NCBI GenBank assembly: GCA_029204225.1
Contig: CM055092.1
Span: 43,553,245 to 43,617,244, forward strand
Origin: Diphasiastrum complanatum
Taxonomy: Eukaryota; Streptophyta; Lycopodiopsida; Lycopodiales; Lycopodiaceae
Length of the DNA stretch: 64,000 nucleotides
Direction: 5' to 3'
Part shown: one piece after another, positions 47,445-58,380 of the stretch
How positions within the stretch are numbered: position 1 is the stretch's first letter
Layout: each line of letters begins with the position of its first letter
Notes under the pieces: generated by a model
The model's input: the letters and a program-made list of their open reading frames with translations, nothing else
The model's database searches: none
What the model was told of the DNA's origin: nothing
Made by a program: the position numbers and the translations under genes

Positions 47445-48657
47445 ATGTCGTCGATCATCAATATTCAAGCTAAGATCACTACAATCTTGGACCTAGAAGG
47501 TTCAAACTACTTGATTTGGAAATTAAAGACTCCACTCTTGTTGAAGGGCAAAGGTCTATGGCAATGGGTAGAACCAATTGAGGAGAAGCCAGAAGCTACT
47601 CTTGGCAAAGAACTTCGGGAATGGATTTTAAAAAATGACAAAGCTATAGCAATTATTGCATCTTCAGTGCATGACAATATAATACTAGATCTTACATCAA
47701 TTTCAAACACAAAGGATTTATGGGAAGAATTGCAAACCAAGAATGAGACTCGATCTCATAATCAGATCATGTTTTTGGAAGACCAATTAACTTACTTACA
47801 GTGGGACGACAAAGACCTGAACACATTCGTGCGAAAGATAAAAGATCTATTTATTTCCTTGCAGAATTCTGGTGCAAAAAATACAATTTCCAAGGAAAAA
47901 CAACTCAGTTATTTTCTTTGAGCCCTACCCAGATCTTTCCACACAACTCGAACCTTATCGGCGAAAGATGCGACAATGACACTTCAAAAGGCAATAGACA
48001 GAGTAAAGGAGGAAGTAGAATTTCGTGAACGCTATGACAACAATGGTGATTCAAAAAATGCTCTATTTACTCAGAAGAATAAATCTTCTAAGAAGTCTAA
48101 GTTTAAGAGGGAGTCGTCTAAGAAGAATGAGTCTAAGACTAATGAACAACAATCTGGAAAACGACAGAAGAATTCTGGTGATAGGAAGATCTGTAACAGA
48201 TGCCGAAGATCAAGTCACACAGAAGAAAAGTGTTGGCTAAATCCAAAGATTGAATGCATTCATTGTCATAAACGGGGTCATGCAGCAATAGATTGCTATC
48301 AGAATCCCAAAAACAAAAAAGGATCAGAATCGAAGCGAACCTTCATATTCAAACTATGTCGAAGACAAAGCAGAATGCTCCAGAGTAGCAGAAGACAGGG
48401 CACCAAGGAATTTAGCAGCTTATGTTAGTACTGATCTATGTTGTTCATCTAATTCAATTCAAGAAGTAGTACTTGTTTCGGGAGACACTTCCCATTTTGT
48501 TTCTTTGAAACAAATTTTGTTTGATTACAAGAAGACGAACGATTCAAGATTAATTATACTTGGAGACGGTTCTAAACACGTGGTTGATGGAACTGGTGTA
48601 CTATGGCTGGACATGAATCAAGGTGACAAGAAACTGGAGGAAGTTCTCTATATCCCT
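47445..48657 (+). pseudogene. Copia gag and protease of the outer element, split by an insertion
   Basis: Gag begins MSSIINIQAKITTILDLEG and runs to a TGA at 47919-47921, where the related copy at 25 kb has Arg (RALPRSF). It resumes with KAIDRVKEEVEFRERYD, two knuckles (CNRCRRSSHTEEKC; CIHCHKRGHAAIDC), then a protease block EVVLVSGDTSHFV at about 48465-48500 in place of LDSGA-type text, and ILGDGSKHVVDGTGVLW. It breaks at EEVLYIP (48657), where the element at 48658-58375 is inserted, and continues at 58381. The gag is otherwise open and well preserved. Confidence 0.9.
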
Positions 48658-49219
48658 TTTCATGTGCCAACCTTAGCATTCAAACATCTAATCCATTCAT
48701 TAAACATCAAATTACAATGGAAATGCAAGAAATCAAGAAATTAGTCAAAAATCAAGAAGATAGCTAAAAGTAATAAAACTTCACCAAAATAGGCAAAGTA
48801 AGGTATCTTTATTCATGATTATTGATCATTCACAAGATAGGGCCTGATTTTAGAGCATGATCATAGGTCTCATGTGATTTTAGGCACATGAACCACTTTC
48901 TACATCAAGAAAGCTCTCCAAGAGAAGCTCCAAGATATCTTAAAACTCAAAATTACAAAATGAACAATAGCCTCCAAATTCAGCACGACCTTAGCTATTT
49001 ATAGTTGTCATTTGTGCCTCTACTATAACTTTGGGGCCTTATTTGACTAATTTGGGCCTTACAACCATTATTACAAGTTCGCTATTCACAAATATAGCGA
49101 GGTTGTTCGAACCACCTTATTAGCTGTCCTAATGACTAACTCTAGTCTACTTTAGCTCCATGGCCATATTTGGCAATTCATTAGTAAGCTCATGGGCTAA
49201 TTACATGCGGCACATGACA
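48658..49219 (-). repeat. 3' LTR of the non-autonomous element
   Basis: 562 bases. The minus-strand sequence starts TGTCATGTGCC and ends GGCACATGAAA. It pairs with 57818-58375. Confidence 0.9.
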
Positions 49220-49650
49220 CTTCCCCTACTTTAAGCATAAATAAAGACCATGTAGCTCTTCTGTTGAGTGCCATGCTTCATGCCGTTGGTGGGAGTCGAA
49301 GATATTTGGCGAATCTTGAGTAAGAAACATCTTTTCTTGTATTATTCTTTCAATAGCCATCTACCATTAGATTTTGTTGCCTCAACTTTTTAGCGTAGAA
49401 CAAGGTGGCAATGAGAATTAAGAACCTTTGATCTACAACTGATCCCATAGAATTAATAAGATCACTGAAGAAGAGATTGATGAAACACAAGAAAGTCTCA
49501 AGTTGCATTAGTTCTGCATGGGTTGACAGGATCCAAGCAACAGACATTCGAAAGTCTTCTTCCTCAGTATCTTCCTTGATTGGATGGGTTATCCAATTCC
49601 AGATGCGTCTTTTTTTGTCCCTGCATCCGGTGCTATAGCCTTATGCATAG
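49220..49650 (-). other. 3' internal part of the non-autonomous element
   Basis: This is the continuation, after the nested Copia, of the broken frame at 55346-56253, with fragments such as MHKAIAPDAGTKKDASGIG and then many stops. It ends in the polypurine tract at 49220-49230. Confidence 0.6.
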
Positions 49651-50372
49651 TGTGAAAGATTTCAGATCCTTAAGATCCAATCTACTTGAATGATCTTTGG
49701 TTAGAAAGAGAAATACATTACCAATTTCACCAATGTAGAAAAATCAGCATCTACACACAATTTGAGATGCAAACACTAATAGAACTTGATCAAACTTGAA
49801 TGAAACAAACACTAATAGAACTTGATCAAACTTGAATGAAACAAACACTAATAGAACTTGATCAAACTTGAATGAAATGATTATGTACTGTTGCTGTCTG
49901 TACACAACCAGCAAGCTACTGTATTTCACACATGTGGATCCAAAAATAGCAAATATAGATCATTCTACAAATAGAATTGCAAGCAATCACCAAGATAGTG
50001 CACCAATGGATAGTAGAACCCAAGAGAACCATGTATAAGCATGAAATGAGATAGAGAAGAGAGAAGATGACTCTCTCCACGAGTTACATCCTTTTATAAC
50101 AGGTCCAAACCCTATTTGGCCACTTGGCTTCCCCACCAAAATGCTAACCCTACCAATTTTGGGTCTAGATTCAATGTACCCAACTTATTCAAATTGAATC
50201 TACTCAAACTCGCATTCTATCTTTCCCACACTTTCAAAAAATGTTTATTCAAATGAAATTTAGACTAATGAACTTTGAAAAGTCAACCTCTAAGTCTAAA
50301 ACAAGTTTTGGCCTCAATATGCCAAATATGAAAATATTGCAAAATCTGATGAAACTAGTTGAATCTTTCACA
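49651..50372 (-). repeat. 3' LTR of the nested Copia
   Basis: 722 bases. It contains three tandem copies of a 36-base unit (49771-49878, AAACACTAATAGAACTTGAT...) where the other LTR has one. Confidence 0.95.
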
Positions 50373-50526
50373 CTCCCTCTTCAACTAGTTTTAGCATAGA
50401 CTTTGATAATACTCCAAGTGAAGTCCTATGCTTCATGAAAAAGTCTCGTCCCAATGCTTTGGTGAAGATATCAGCTACACATTCTCTTGAAGACACATGT
50501 TGAAGCTCCACCTCCTTTGCAATGAC

Positions 50527-50945
50527 TCACTCCCTCACAAAATGATATTGTATCTCAATATGCTTGCTCCTAGCATGAAAGATAGGATTGGAAGCCATTC
50601 TTTGGGCTGATTGATTGTCACAAAAGATGATTGGGCTCTCTGAAAAATCCAGCAAGTGAAGATCCTTGATCATCCTTTTGATCCATACCATCTCCTTTGT
50701 GCAATGTGTAAGAGCTTTGTACTCGGCCTCACTAGATGACAATGAGATAGTGGCTTGTTTCTTTGACATCCATGATATAGCTCCATCACCTATGAAAATA
50801 CAATAAGAAATAATGGATTTTCTATCCATTACATCTCCAGCATAGTCCGAATCTGAAAATCCAAAAAGATTAGGTGATGATCCCTCATACGATATGCCAA
50901 AATCTCGAGTTCCGATGATGTACCTCAAAACTCGCTTTCCTAGCT
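50527..50945 (-). pseudogene. Copia RNase H of the nested element
   Basis: It reads KRVLRYIIGTRDFGISYEG, SDSDYAGDVMDRKS, ISWMSKKQATISLSSSEAEY, FCDNQSAQRMASNP and HARSKHIEIQYHFVRE, then a TGA followed by VELQHVSS and further family sequence. The D/E/D catalytic acids are present. It has no start of its own and is separated from the upstream frame by foreign sequence, so it would not be translated as part of Pol. Confidence 0.9.
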
Positions 50946-51611
50946 TCCAATGCTCCTAGCATAGTTTTTGCCAATAGAACTTTGATCCATCATAAGAATG
51001 ATCTTCTTCCTAAGAATAGATCTCCTTTCAATGATCATGTAATGCTCAAAATAGAAACAACCATAATTGATATAGAGAATAGTGTCCACTTGGGATGCTT
51101 CACTATTTCTTACATCAATTTTACATATCAAGATGTGACTAGAACATGAAGAATCAATTAGAAAAGTAAATGAAATGATTCACCAAGAATGCTAGTACAA
51201 ATCCAACATCAAAACAATGCTCACCAATGTAGCTAGTTTTACCATATCTTGACAATTTGCACACATCCACATGAAATTGCTCAAACATGAGATAGAACAA
51301 GTAAAGTAAACTTGAACAACACTTCCTTGCTGCTCCTTTGACCTTACTTGAGTCTTCAATATGCTGCAAAAACAGATCCATAACACCTTTGCCAATAACC
51401 TCTCCTTTGATGTTCTTGACTAGCTCCAAATTGCCAACTTCCCTTTTGACTAGTTGAAGCGCTTTGAGATCAACCTCTTGATCTTCAACTTGATCATCAA
51501 AGTCATTGAACAAACTTTGTTTTCCAGATCCAATACTTGATTTTACAGCAAGACAACATCCATCCACTTGCATAGCTCCATGTACACAAGAAGATCTTCC
51601 AAAAGATGTTC
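50946..51611 (-). other. about 660 bases of non-Copia sequence in place of reverse transcriptase
   Basis: After EYRSLMKSGT, where Copia RT normally continues, the frame stays open for about 150 residues of unrelated sequence, including VEDQEVDLKALQLVKREV and GKGVMDLFLQHIEDSSKVKG, to a stop at 51154, then about 200 non-coding bases up to RNase H. I do not recognise the family. The open, charged, helical-looking text suggests captured cellular coding sequence. Confidence 0.7.
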
Positions 51612-54090
51612 CACTCTTCATAAGAGATCGATACTCAAGATCCATTGCTTGGATCCACTCCTCTTCTTTCCTTGCTTGATCTAAACTTGTAGGCTCATCC
51701 AAAGAGGTTAGGAAAGCAACATAATTTCCAGAAACTACTTGCTTACCCTTTTGATCATATGTGAGCCTTGAAGGTACTTGTCTTTCTCTTGATGTTCTCC
51801 TTGGCTTTTGACTTGATGAAGGTCCATCATCACCAACATCCAAAGTAGGATCCTTCTCATCAACATCAAGAATGTTAGATCCATCTACTTTACCATCAAT
51901 CATGCTTGAAGACACCTTTGGAATGTTTCCCTCATCAAAAATGACATCTCTACCAACAATCACTTTGTTAGTAGAAGGAATGCAAACCTTGTAGGCTTTA
52001 CTCACCTCACTATATCCAACAAAAATACCTCTTCTTGAAGATGGATCCTCCTTGGTCCTATCATCAAGAGTAATGTTGACATAGCATGTGCATCCAAAGG
52101 TTCTTAGAAAGTTGACACTAGGCCTCCTCTTGAATAGCATCTCAAAAGGTGTCCTTCCATCCAAAATAGCACTCAGCCACCTATTGCACAAGAAATTGGC
52201 ACACAACAAAGCTTGATCCCAAAATGGTTTGTCAAGATTAGCACTTAACCTCATAGCTTTAGCACTTTCACATAAAGTTCTATTCTTCCTTTTAGCCACT
52301 CCATTTTGTTGTGGGGTCCTTGATGTTGTATACTCCCTCTTGATCCCATGCTCATCACAAAAGGCCTTGAACTTGTTAGATATGTACTCACCACCATTGT
52401 CACCTCTCAAGCACTTGATCTTTGTGGAAAATTGGTTCTCCCTTGCATTCTTGAACTTGACAAAGACATCATACACTTCATCCTTGCTCTTTAGTAGATA
52501 GATCCAACAAAATCTACTAAAATCATCAATGAATGTTACATACATCTTAGCTCCACTATTGCTAATTGTAGTAAATCCATGAATATCCGAATGTACAAGT
52601 TGAAAAGGCTTTGTAGATCTAGAAATAGATCTAGTATAAGGTAGTCTATGTGACTTAGACAAAGCACAAGACTCACAAACATGCTTGTCATTACTTAAGG
52701 AACTTGGAAGACTAATCACAACCTTCTTCCTTACCATTACCTCCAATGACTTGAAGTTGAGGTGTCCCATCCTTTTGTGCCAAACCTCTTGAATAGAAAT
52801 TTGCTCCCTTGCAACACATCCAACTTGGTTAGCAATAACACAAGCATCAAGTTTGAACAACTTCCCTTGTCTTTTACCTTTTCCAATCAAGACATCCTTC
52901 CTTTTGATCAAACAAGCATCTCCATCAAACTCCACCTTGAGGCTCTTACTTAGCATTTGACTCACACTAAGCAAATTCTTGGTAATAGATGGAATAAACA
53001 AGACATCCTCCAAATGAACATTCCTATTTGTAGAGAGAGAAATAGGAATTGTGCCAATCCCTTTGATTGCACACTCACCATCATTGGCCGTGTAGATCAC
53101 CCTCTTGTCATCTCCATATGCCAACAAAGAAGTGAAGTACTCTTTGTGAAAGGTCATGTGTGAACTTGCTCCACTATCAATCCACCAAGGATCTAGATCT
53201 CCATCATTAGCAAGCATACATGAAGACATCACAAAAGCATCATCATTTGCATCTTGCACATCCAAACCATCCTCATCAAGAGTAAGATTACCTTGCTTGT
53301 CTCCTTGATCTCTCTTCTTCTTGTAGCACTCACTTGCAAAGTGTCCTTTGATGCCACAATAGAAGAACTTGAGCTTTGATCTATCCTTCTTTTTGCTACT
53401 TGAAGAAGCATCCACTTGATCTTGCCCTTTAGACCACTTGCTTTTGGTTTTGCCCTTGAATTTGCCCTTTGTGAACATAGCATCTTCTTGAAGTGTCGAT
53501 GTAGATCCACCTCTTGCTTGAAGCCTATATTCCTCATTGATCAAGATCTCTTGAAGATCCATCAAACTTGGCAAAGTCTTTTGAATAGCAATACTTTGAG
53601 CAATGTTAGCATGAGCATCCAAGAAGCCATTAAGAATCACTTGAATAAGCTCTCCTTCCTTAATGCTTTCATCTATGCAAGCTAACTCATCATTCAATGC
53701 TTTCATTCTCAAAACAAAAGTACTCGGAGTTTCTTCATTCTTTTGCAAACAAAAAAAGATTTGCCTTCTTAGAGTCAACACTCTAGAAGTAGACTTGGAT
53801 TCATAAAGCTTCTTCAATAAATTCCAAGCTTCCAAAGATGATGTGCACTTACCAACTTCCTTGAGAAGTTCATTGGTAACATTCATCTTTATCATGTGTA
53901 GAGCCTTCTTGGCCCTCTTGTCATACCTCAATTGATCTTGTTGTGTTGCTGGTCTCTCCTCCAAACCTACAACAATATCCAAAACATCATTCATCTCAAG
54001 AAGTGACTCCATCCTCACTTTCCATAATGAATAGTTACTTGAGGTAAGCCTATCATTGGCTTCCAACATGACTCCAATTGAGGTTGCCAT
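51612..54090 (-). CDS. Copia Gag-protease-integrase polyprotein (truncated Pol)
   Basis: One open frame of 826 codons up to the foreign join; the frame continues to 51154, 978 codons in all. Gag domain from residue 1 (MATSIGVMLEANDRLTSSNY, LWKVRMESLLEM). The zinc knuckle reads FFYCGIKGHFASEC, so the first Cys of the CCHC set is missing. Protease WWIDSGASSHM near residue 301. GAG-pre-integrase VWHKRMGHLNF and CESCALSKSHRLPY. Integrase FIDDFSRF, RGDNGGEY, QQNGVAKRKN, where the catalytic Glu is replaced by Lys. The integrase C-terminal region (GIFVGYSEVSKAYKV, VGRDVIFDE) and the first RT residues (RKEEEWIQAMDLEYRSLM) follow. No internal stop. Probably translated but catalytically defective in integrase and without RT. 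Confidence 0.92.
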
Positions 54091-54690
54091 GTAGCAATGA
54101 CCTGATCTTCTCTTTCAGCCTGCTTCAATGCACAAAGCACTCCTTTGAGCAACAACAAATGCTTTCAAAAGAAATCACCAAGATTTGAAACTATCTCACA
54201 AATTCTGTTCTAGCACTTATCCAAGCAAATCAACACATAGAATCATGGAATCTTGATCAACCTATGATCTATCCTCAATCTAATGCCTTTTGCCACTTTC
54301 TAAGATTGAAACACACTCAAATGAAGTCCAGCAACCTCACTATCTAGAGATCCAATCAAAATTAGGGTTTTGACAAAATCACAAAAAATTGACTATTCCA
54401 AATCTACATGCAAATGCTGAAAATTTGATATGCAATCTATAAGCCACCACTTAGGCCTAACCAATGATCCAAAAATTGGCCAAATCCAGCATGTGAATTC
54501 AAAAAGCGGAATTGAACAAGTATATTGACCTATTTAGTGTTTTGATCTACAAAAGATCCAATCTACAAAAGCAAAAAATCCGATTTTGGTGTAGAATCCT
54601 CTCTAGCATGCTCTAGACTTGATATCTTCACCAAATCATTGATAGATCTGATTTCCTCCTTCATAAACTGAAACACAAGCTCTGATACCA

Positions 54691-55340
54691 TGTGAAAGAT
54701 TTCAGATCCTTAAGATCCAATCTACTTGAATGATCTTTGGTTAGAAAGAGAAATACACTACCAATTTCACCAATGTAGAAAAATCAGCATCTACACACAA
54801 TTTGAGATGCAAACACTAATAGAACTTGATCAAACTTGAATGAAATGATTATGTACTGTTGCTGTCCGTACAAAACCAGCAAGCTACTATATTTCACACG
54901 TGTGGATCCAAAAATAGCAAATATAGATCATTCTACACATAGAATTGCAAGCAATCACCAAGATAGTGCACCAATGGATAGTAGAACCCAAGAGAACCAT
55001 GTATAAGCATGAAATGAGATAGAGAAGAGAGAAGACGACTCTCTCCACGACTTACATCCTTTTATAGCAGGTCCAAACCCTATTTGGCCACTTGGCTTTC
55101 CCACCAAAATGCTAACCCTACCAATTTTGGGTCTCGATTCAATGTACCCAACTTATTCAAATTGAATCTACTCAAACTCGCATTCTATCTTTCCCACACT
55201 TTCAAAAAATGTTTATTCAAATGAAATTTAGACTAATGAACTTTGAAAAGTCAACCTCTAAGTCTAAAACAGGTTTTGGCCTCAATATGCCAAATATGGA
55301 AATATTGCAAAATGTGATGAAACTAGTTGAATCTTTCACA
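54691..55340 (-). repeat. 5' LTR of the nested Copia
   Basis: 650 bases. It ends against the primer site at 54690 on the minus strand and pairs with 49651-50372. Confidence 0.95.
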
Positions 55341-55345
55341 CATAG

Positions 55346-56253
55346 CTCCTTGATGTAGCATAGTGGTATCCATTTCTAGCTCCAGAGCAGTTATTACAGC
55401 CATGCATCCCACATTCGGATTCATCAAATCCCATGCAGTGTAGGGATCTTCTTGGTCATCTATACACAAGGAATTTGACGGTTTTGAAATTAGTTTCCAA
55501 GTTAGCATGTTTTCCTTGTTGATAGGATTGATGACATTCCCCAACGCCAGAATATTTAAGGATTTTGCACCAACTCCTTCCATCAATATCACATTAGATT
55601 CGTTGATTGGTAACTCAGTGCAGATTTGCTTCAGATCTTTGGATGGATCCATTATTATTGACTTCCTTGAAGCAATGTTGATGCCAATTTCATCATCAAA
55701 AAACTCGTTGCTGTATTGCTATTTGAATTTTGCATCAATGTTATATCGCTCGCTTGATCCATGTTCAAGAATAATTCCATATAGATCATTATCAATAATA
55801 TGGTCATAACCACTGATTTGTGGAGTAGAGCATAATTCTCGGCAATCGAATTGCACTCCGTAATTTAACTACAGTTGTAGAAGTTTGTTCTGCTCATAGT
55901 ATATTTTGCTAGAAATGGATACCACTATCCTACATCATAGTGGTATATAGAAGTTTGTTCTGCTCATAGTATATTTTGCTAGAAGGTTCATGTTGCTCTT
56001 CACTTTGCTTATCGTTGTTGAAATCTTCAGAGTAATGGTCAAGTTCTGAAGTGTCATTGTAGTCCTGATACTGATCATCATTAGCAAAATCATTGTTCTG
56101 GTCTTGATACTGATTGTCATCAGCGATGTCATCATTTTGGTCATATTCTTCGATATAGTCGTCACCTTGATCCCAATATTCTTCTACATCAATGTCATAA
56201 TTGTCATCACAGTATGACTAATTGTCATCCTCTTGTTCATAATGCCAATCCAT
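55346..56253 (-). pseudogene. acidic Asp/Tyr/Gln-rich reading frame of the non-autonomous element
   Basis: From the ATG at 56253-56251 (minus) the frame reads MDWHYEQEDDN, a TAG, then about 70 residues dominated by Asp, Glu, Tyr, Gln and Asn (for example EEYDQNDDIADDNQYQDQ). After a small rearrangement at 55878-55984 it continues with GYDHIIDNDLYGIILEHG, MDPSKDLKQICTELPINESN, VILMEGVGAKSLNILALGN and AWDLMNPNVGCMAVITALE, cut at 55345 by the nested Copia. Only a few stops occur over about 270 codons. The family is not recognised. It could be a captured host gene or a highly diverged element protein. Confidence 0.55.
55878..55984. repeat. 36-base direct repeat around a short hairpin
   Basis: AGAAGTTTGTTCTGCTCATA and the 16 bases after it occur at about 55879-55914 and 55949-55984. 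Between them lies ATACCACTAT...ATAGTGGTAT, a 10-base stem. The 29 bases 55909-55937 are also the reverse complement, with one mismatch, of 55351-55379. Confidence 0.85.
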
Positions 56254-57801
56254 TAGAGTCGATGTGGAATAGCTAAATCTTGTAACTGTGGATTGCAATC
56301 TTGGGAAGAATTTGGAAATGGTATGGAAACCAGTTTTAACAAGGTGTAGTTAAGCGATGACAATAGGCACGAGTTTTTCGATTAGAGCAAGTAAAAAAAA
56401 GACTTTTGAAAAGGTCTAAGTTTGATCCAAATAAGACTTCTACACTGACAATCTTGTTGAGCTAATGAAGTTTGCTTTCTATGACACTGAAATCCGAGGT
56501 CACATAGAGTAGTTATGAGAATTCAAAGAATTCAAAAAATTCAATGTATATAAGAACTTAGAAAAGGGTAACGACAAATAGAAACATAAAATAAAATTGG
56601 AGAAATGATTACGGAAGTAAAGTTATTGTATTGGGCTCAAAGAACTGAGCACTTTTCGCTCGTGCAGTACTGAAATCCGGGATCATATGAAAAAGTATGG
56701 AAGTTTAAAAAAAACTTGGTGGAGAATAAGAAATGAACGAACTTAGAAATAGGGGCCTTAAGAGAAAAGTTTGGTTTCTTTGGAGCATTGGACCGTTGAA
56801 TAAATGGAAACCGTAAGCAACCTTGGAATTTGACGATATTTTTTTTCTTTGGTCATTGAGATGGATGAGCCATGTGCTCGTGAAAGAGACATGGACCACT
56901 AAAGGAATAAGAAAGACCAAAAAAAATGCATATCTTTTTTTTTCTCGGGCACTTCAATGGGGCATAGGAATAAAATATTCGTCGAATACTCTCCCTGGAA
57001 CATTCCGTACTGCAGCCGTGGCCTGTGGCACGTCCGCAGAGAGCTGAGAGATAGAATATTCTGAGGAAAGAATAAAGAATATTCGGGTATCAGTTAAGGT
57101 TAGGTTTTAACTCTCTTTTTTTTCTTATTGTTTAAAAGCGGAGTTATGGTTGAGAAAATTGAGCAGAGTATCTTTCTTTGTTTTTTGCACTTTTTTCTTC
57201 CTTAACCTAACTTGCGAGGGTAGGATTAGGGCTGTGCGAAGGTAGGGTTAGGTTGTTTTTTTTTTTAGTAAACCTGCGAAAACTTCATAATGAAGAAATG
57301 AAAAAAAATTAACAAAGGAGCCAAACTTCAGAAATGAAAAGTTGAAGTGATTCTCTCCCAAATCTTCACTAAAAACTAGTTTTAGACCTCTTTCACAAGA
57401 ACTATCGTATCTCTTTCAATTTTTGCTGCAAATTGGCTCAAATTCAAGCTAAGAGTGAGATCTACAATCCTATAGAAATATAGTCATAAAATTCGGCCAA
57501 AACTTCAACCAAAAATGGAAAAAAGTAGACTACAAAAATTGTCACTAACTAAAATTGGAATGAAAACACAAAAATGGCCATAACTTGGTCATGATAGCTC
57601 CAAATCAGAAAATCTCAGTACCTCCCAGAAGCTAAACAAAAGATCTACTGATATAAAATAAGAAATCACACAAAAAATGAAGATGAAATGGTCAAAAATT
57701 GAATCAAAGCTTGCTGAAAATTGAAAAAAACAAGAAAACAAGAACAAGAACTCTACCAAATTTAACAAAATCCACCAAATCTGATGAGGAAAGGATCTAA
57801 T
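56254..57801 (-). mobile_element. leader of the non-autonomous element
   Basis: T-rich on the minus strand and non-coding, it starts after the primer site. It includes GAGAGAATCACTTCAACTTTTC, an A-run and then a telomere-like tract, in the same order as 780-995 at the window start. Confidence 0.75.
57201..57254 (-). repeat. short telomere-like tract
   Basis: On the minus strand: AACCTAACCCTACC, CCCTAATCCTACCC and GTTAGGTTAAG. This is a degenerate CCCTAA-type tract, shorter than that at 901-995 and at the equivalent place in the leader. Confidence 0.65.
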
Positions 57802-57817
57802 GCTCTGATACCAAAAT

Positions 57818-58375
57818 TTTCATGTGCCAACCTTAGCATTCAAACATCTAATCCATTCATTAAACATCACATTACAATGGAAATGCAAGAAATCAAGAAA
57901 TCAGTCAAAAATCAAGAAGATAGCTAAAAGTAACAAAACTTCACCAAAATAGACAAAGTAAGGTATCTTTATTCATGATTATTGATCATTCACAAGATAG
58001 GGCCTGATTCTAGAGCATGATCATAGCTCTCATGTGATTTTAGGCACATGAACCACTTTCTTCATCAAGAAAGCTCTCCAAGAGAAGCTCCAAGATCTCT
58101 TAAAACTCAAAATTACAAAATGAACAATAGCCTCCAAATTCAACACGACCTTAGCTATTTATAGTGATCATTTGTGCCTCTACTATAAGTTTGGGGCCTT
58201 ATTTGGCTAATTTGGGCCTTACAACATTACAAGTCCGCTATTCACAAATATAGCAAGGTTGTTCGAACCACCTTATTAGTTGTCCTAATGACTAACTCTA
58301 GTCTACTTTAGCTCCATGGCCATATTTGGCAATTCATTAGTAAGCTCATGGGCTAATTACATGCGGCACATGACA
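57818..58375 (-). repeat. 5' LTR of the non-autonomous element
   Basis: 558 bases, pairing with 48658-49219. The primer site follows on the minus strand after four bases. Confidence 0.9.
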
Positions 58376-58380
58376 TCCCT

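Larger units (their letters stand above)
49651..55340 (-). mobile_element. nested Copia element with perfect target duplication, RT replaced
   Basis: The 5-base duplication CATAG lies at 49646-49650 and 55341-55345. LTRs are 49651-50372 (722 bases) and 54691-55340 (650 bases), with TGTGAAAGAT...ATCTTTCACA ends. A primer site (TGGTATCAGAGC) occupies the twelve bases 54690-54679 on the minus strand and a polypurine tract (GAAGAGGGAG) lies at 50382-50373. The coding order is gag-protease-integrase, then 660 bases of foreign sequence, then RNase H. A hand alignment of the LTRs finds 14 substitutions in 650 positions plus one 72-base length difference (two extra 36-base units), so insertion was fairly recent. 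Confidence 0.95.
48658..58375 (-). mobile_element. non-autonomous LTR retrotransposon (minus), host of a nested Copia
   Basis: The target duplication TCCCT lies at 48653-48657 and 58376-58380. LTRs are 48658-49219 and 57818-58375; a hand alignment shows about 16 substitutions and one 4-base indel. The primer site TGGTATCAGAGC is at 57813-57802 on the minus strand and a polypurine tract (AGTAGGGGAAG) at 49220-49230. Without the nested element it is about 4.0 kb. The internal part has a T-rich leader with a telomere-like tract and one acidic, broken reading frame, but no Gag, protease, integrase or RT that I recognise, so it must have moved with enzymes supplied in trans. It belongs to the same family as positions 1-1090. 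Confidence 0.9.

Noticed and set aside
49771-49878. CRISPR-like array from three 36-base repeats
   Set aside because: The units are directly adjacent without spacers and lie in a retrotransposon LTR of a eukaryotic genome.
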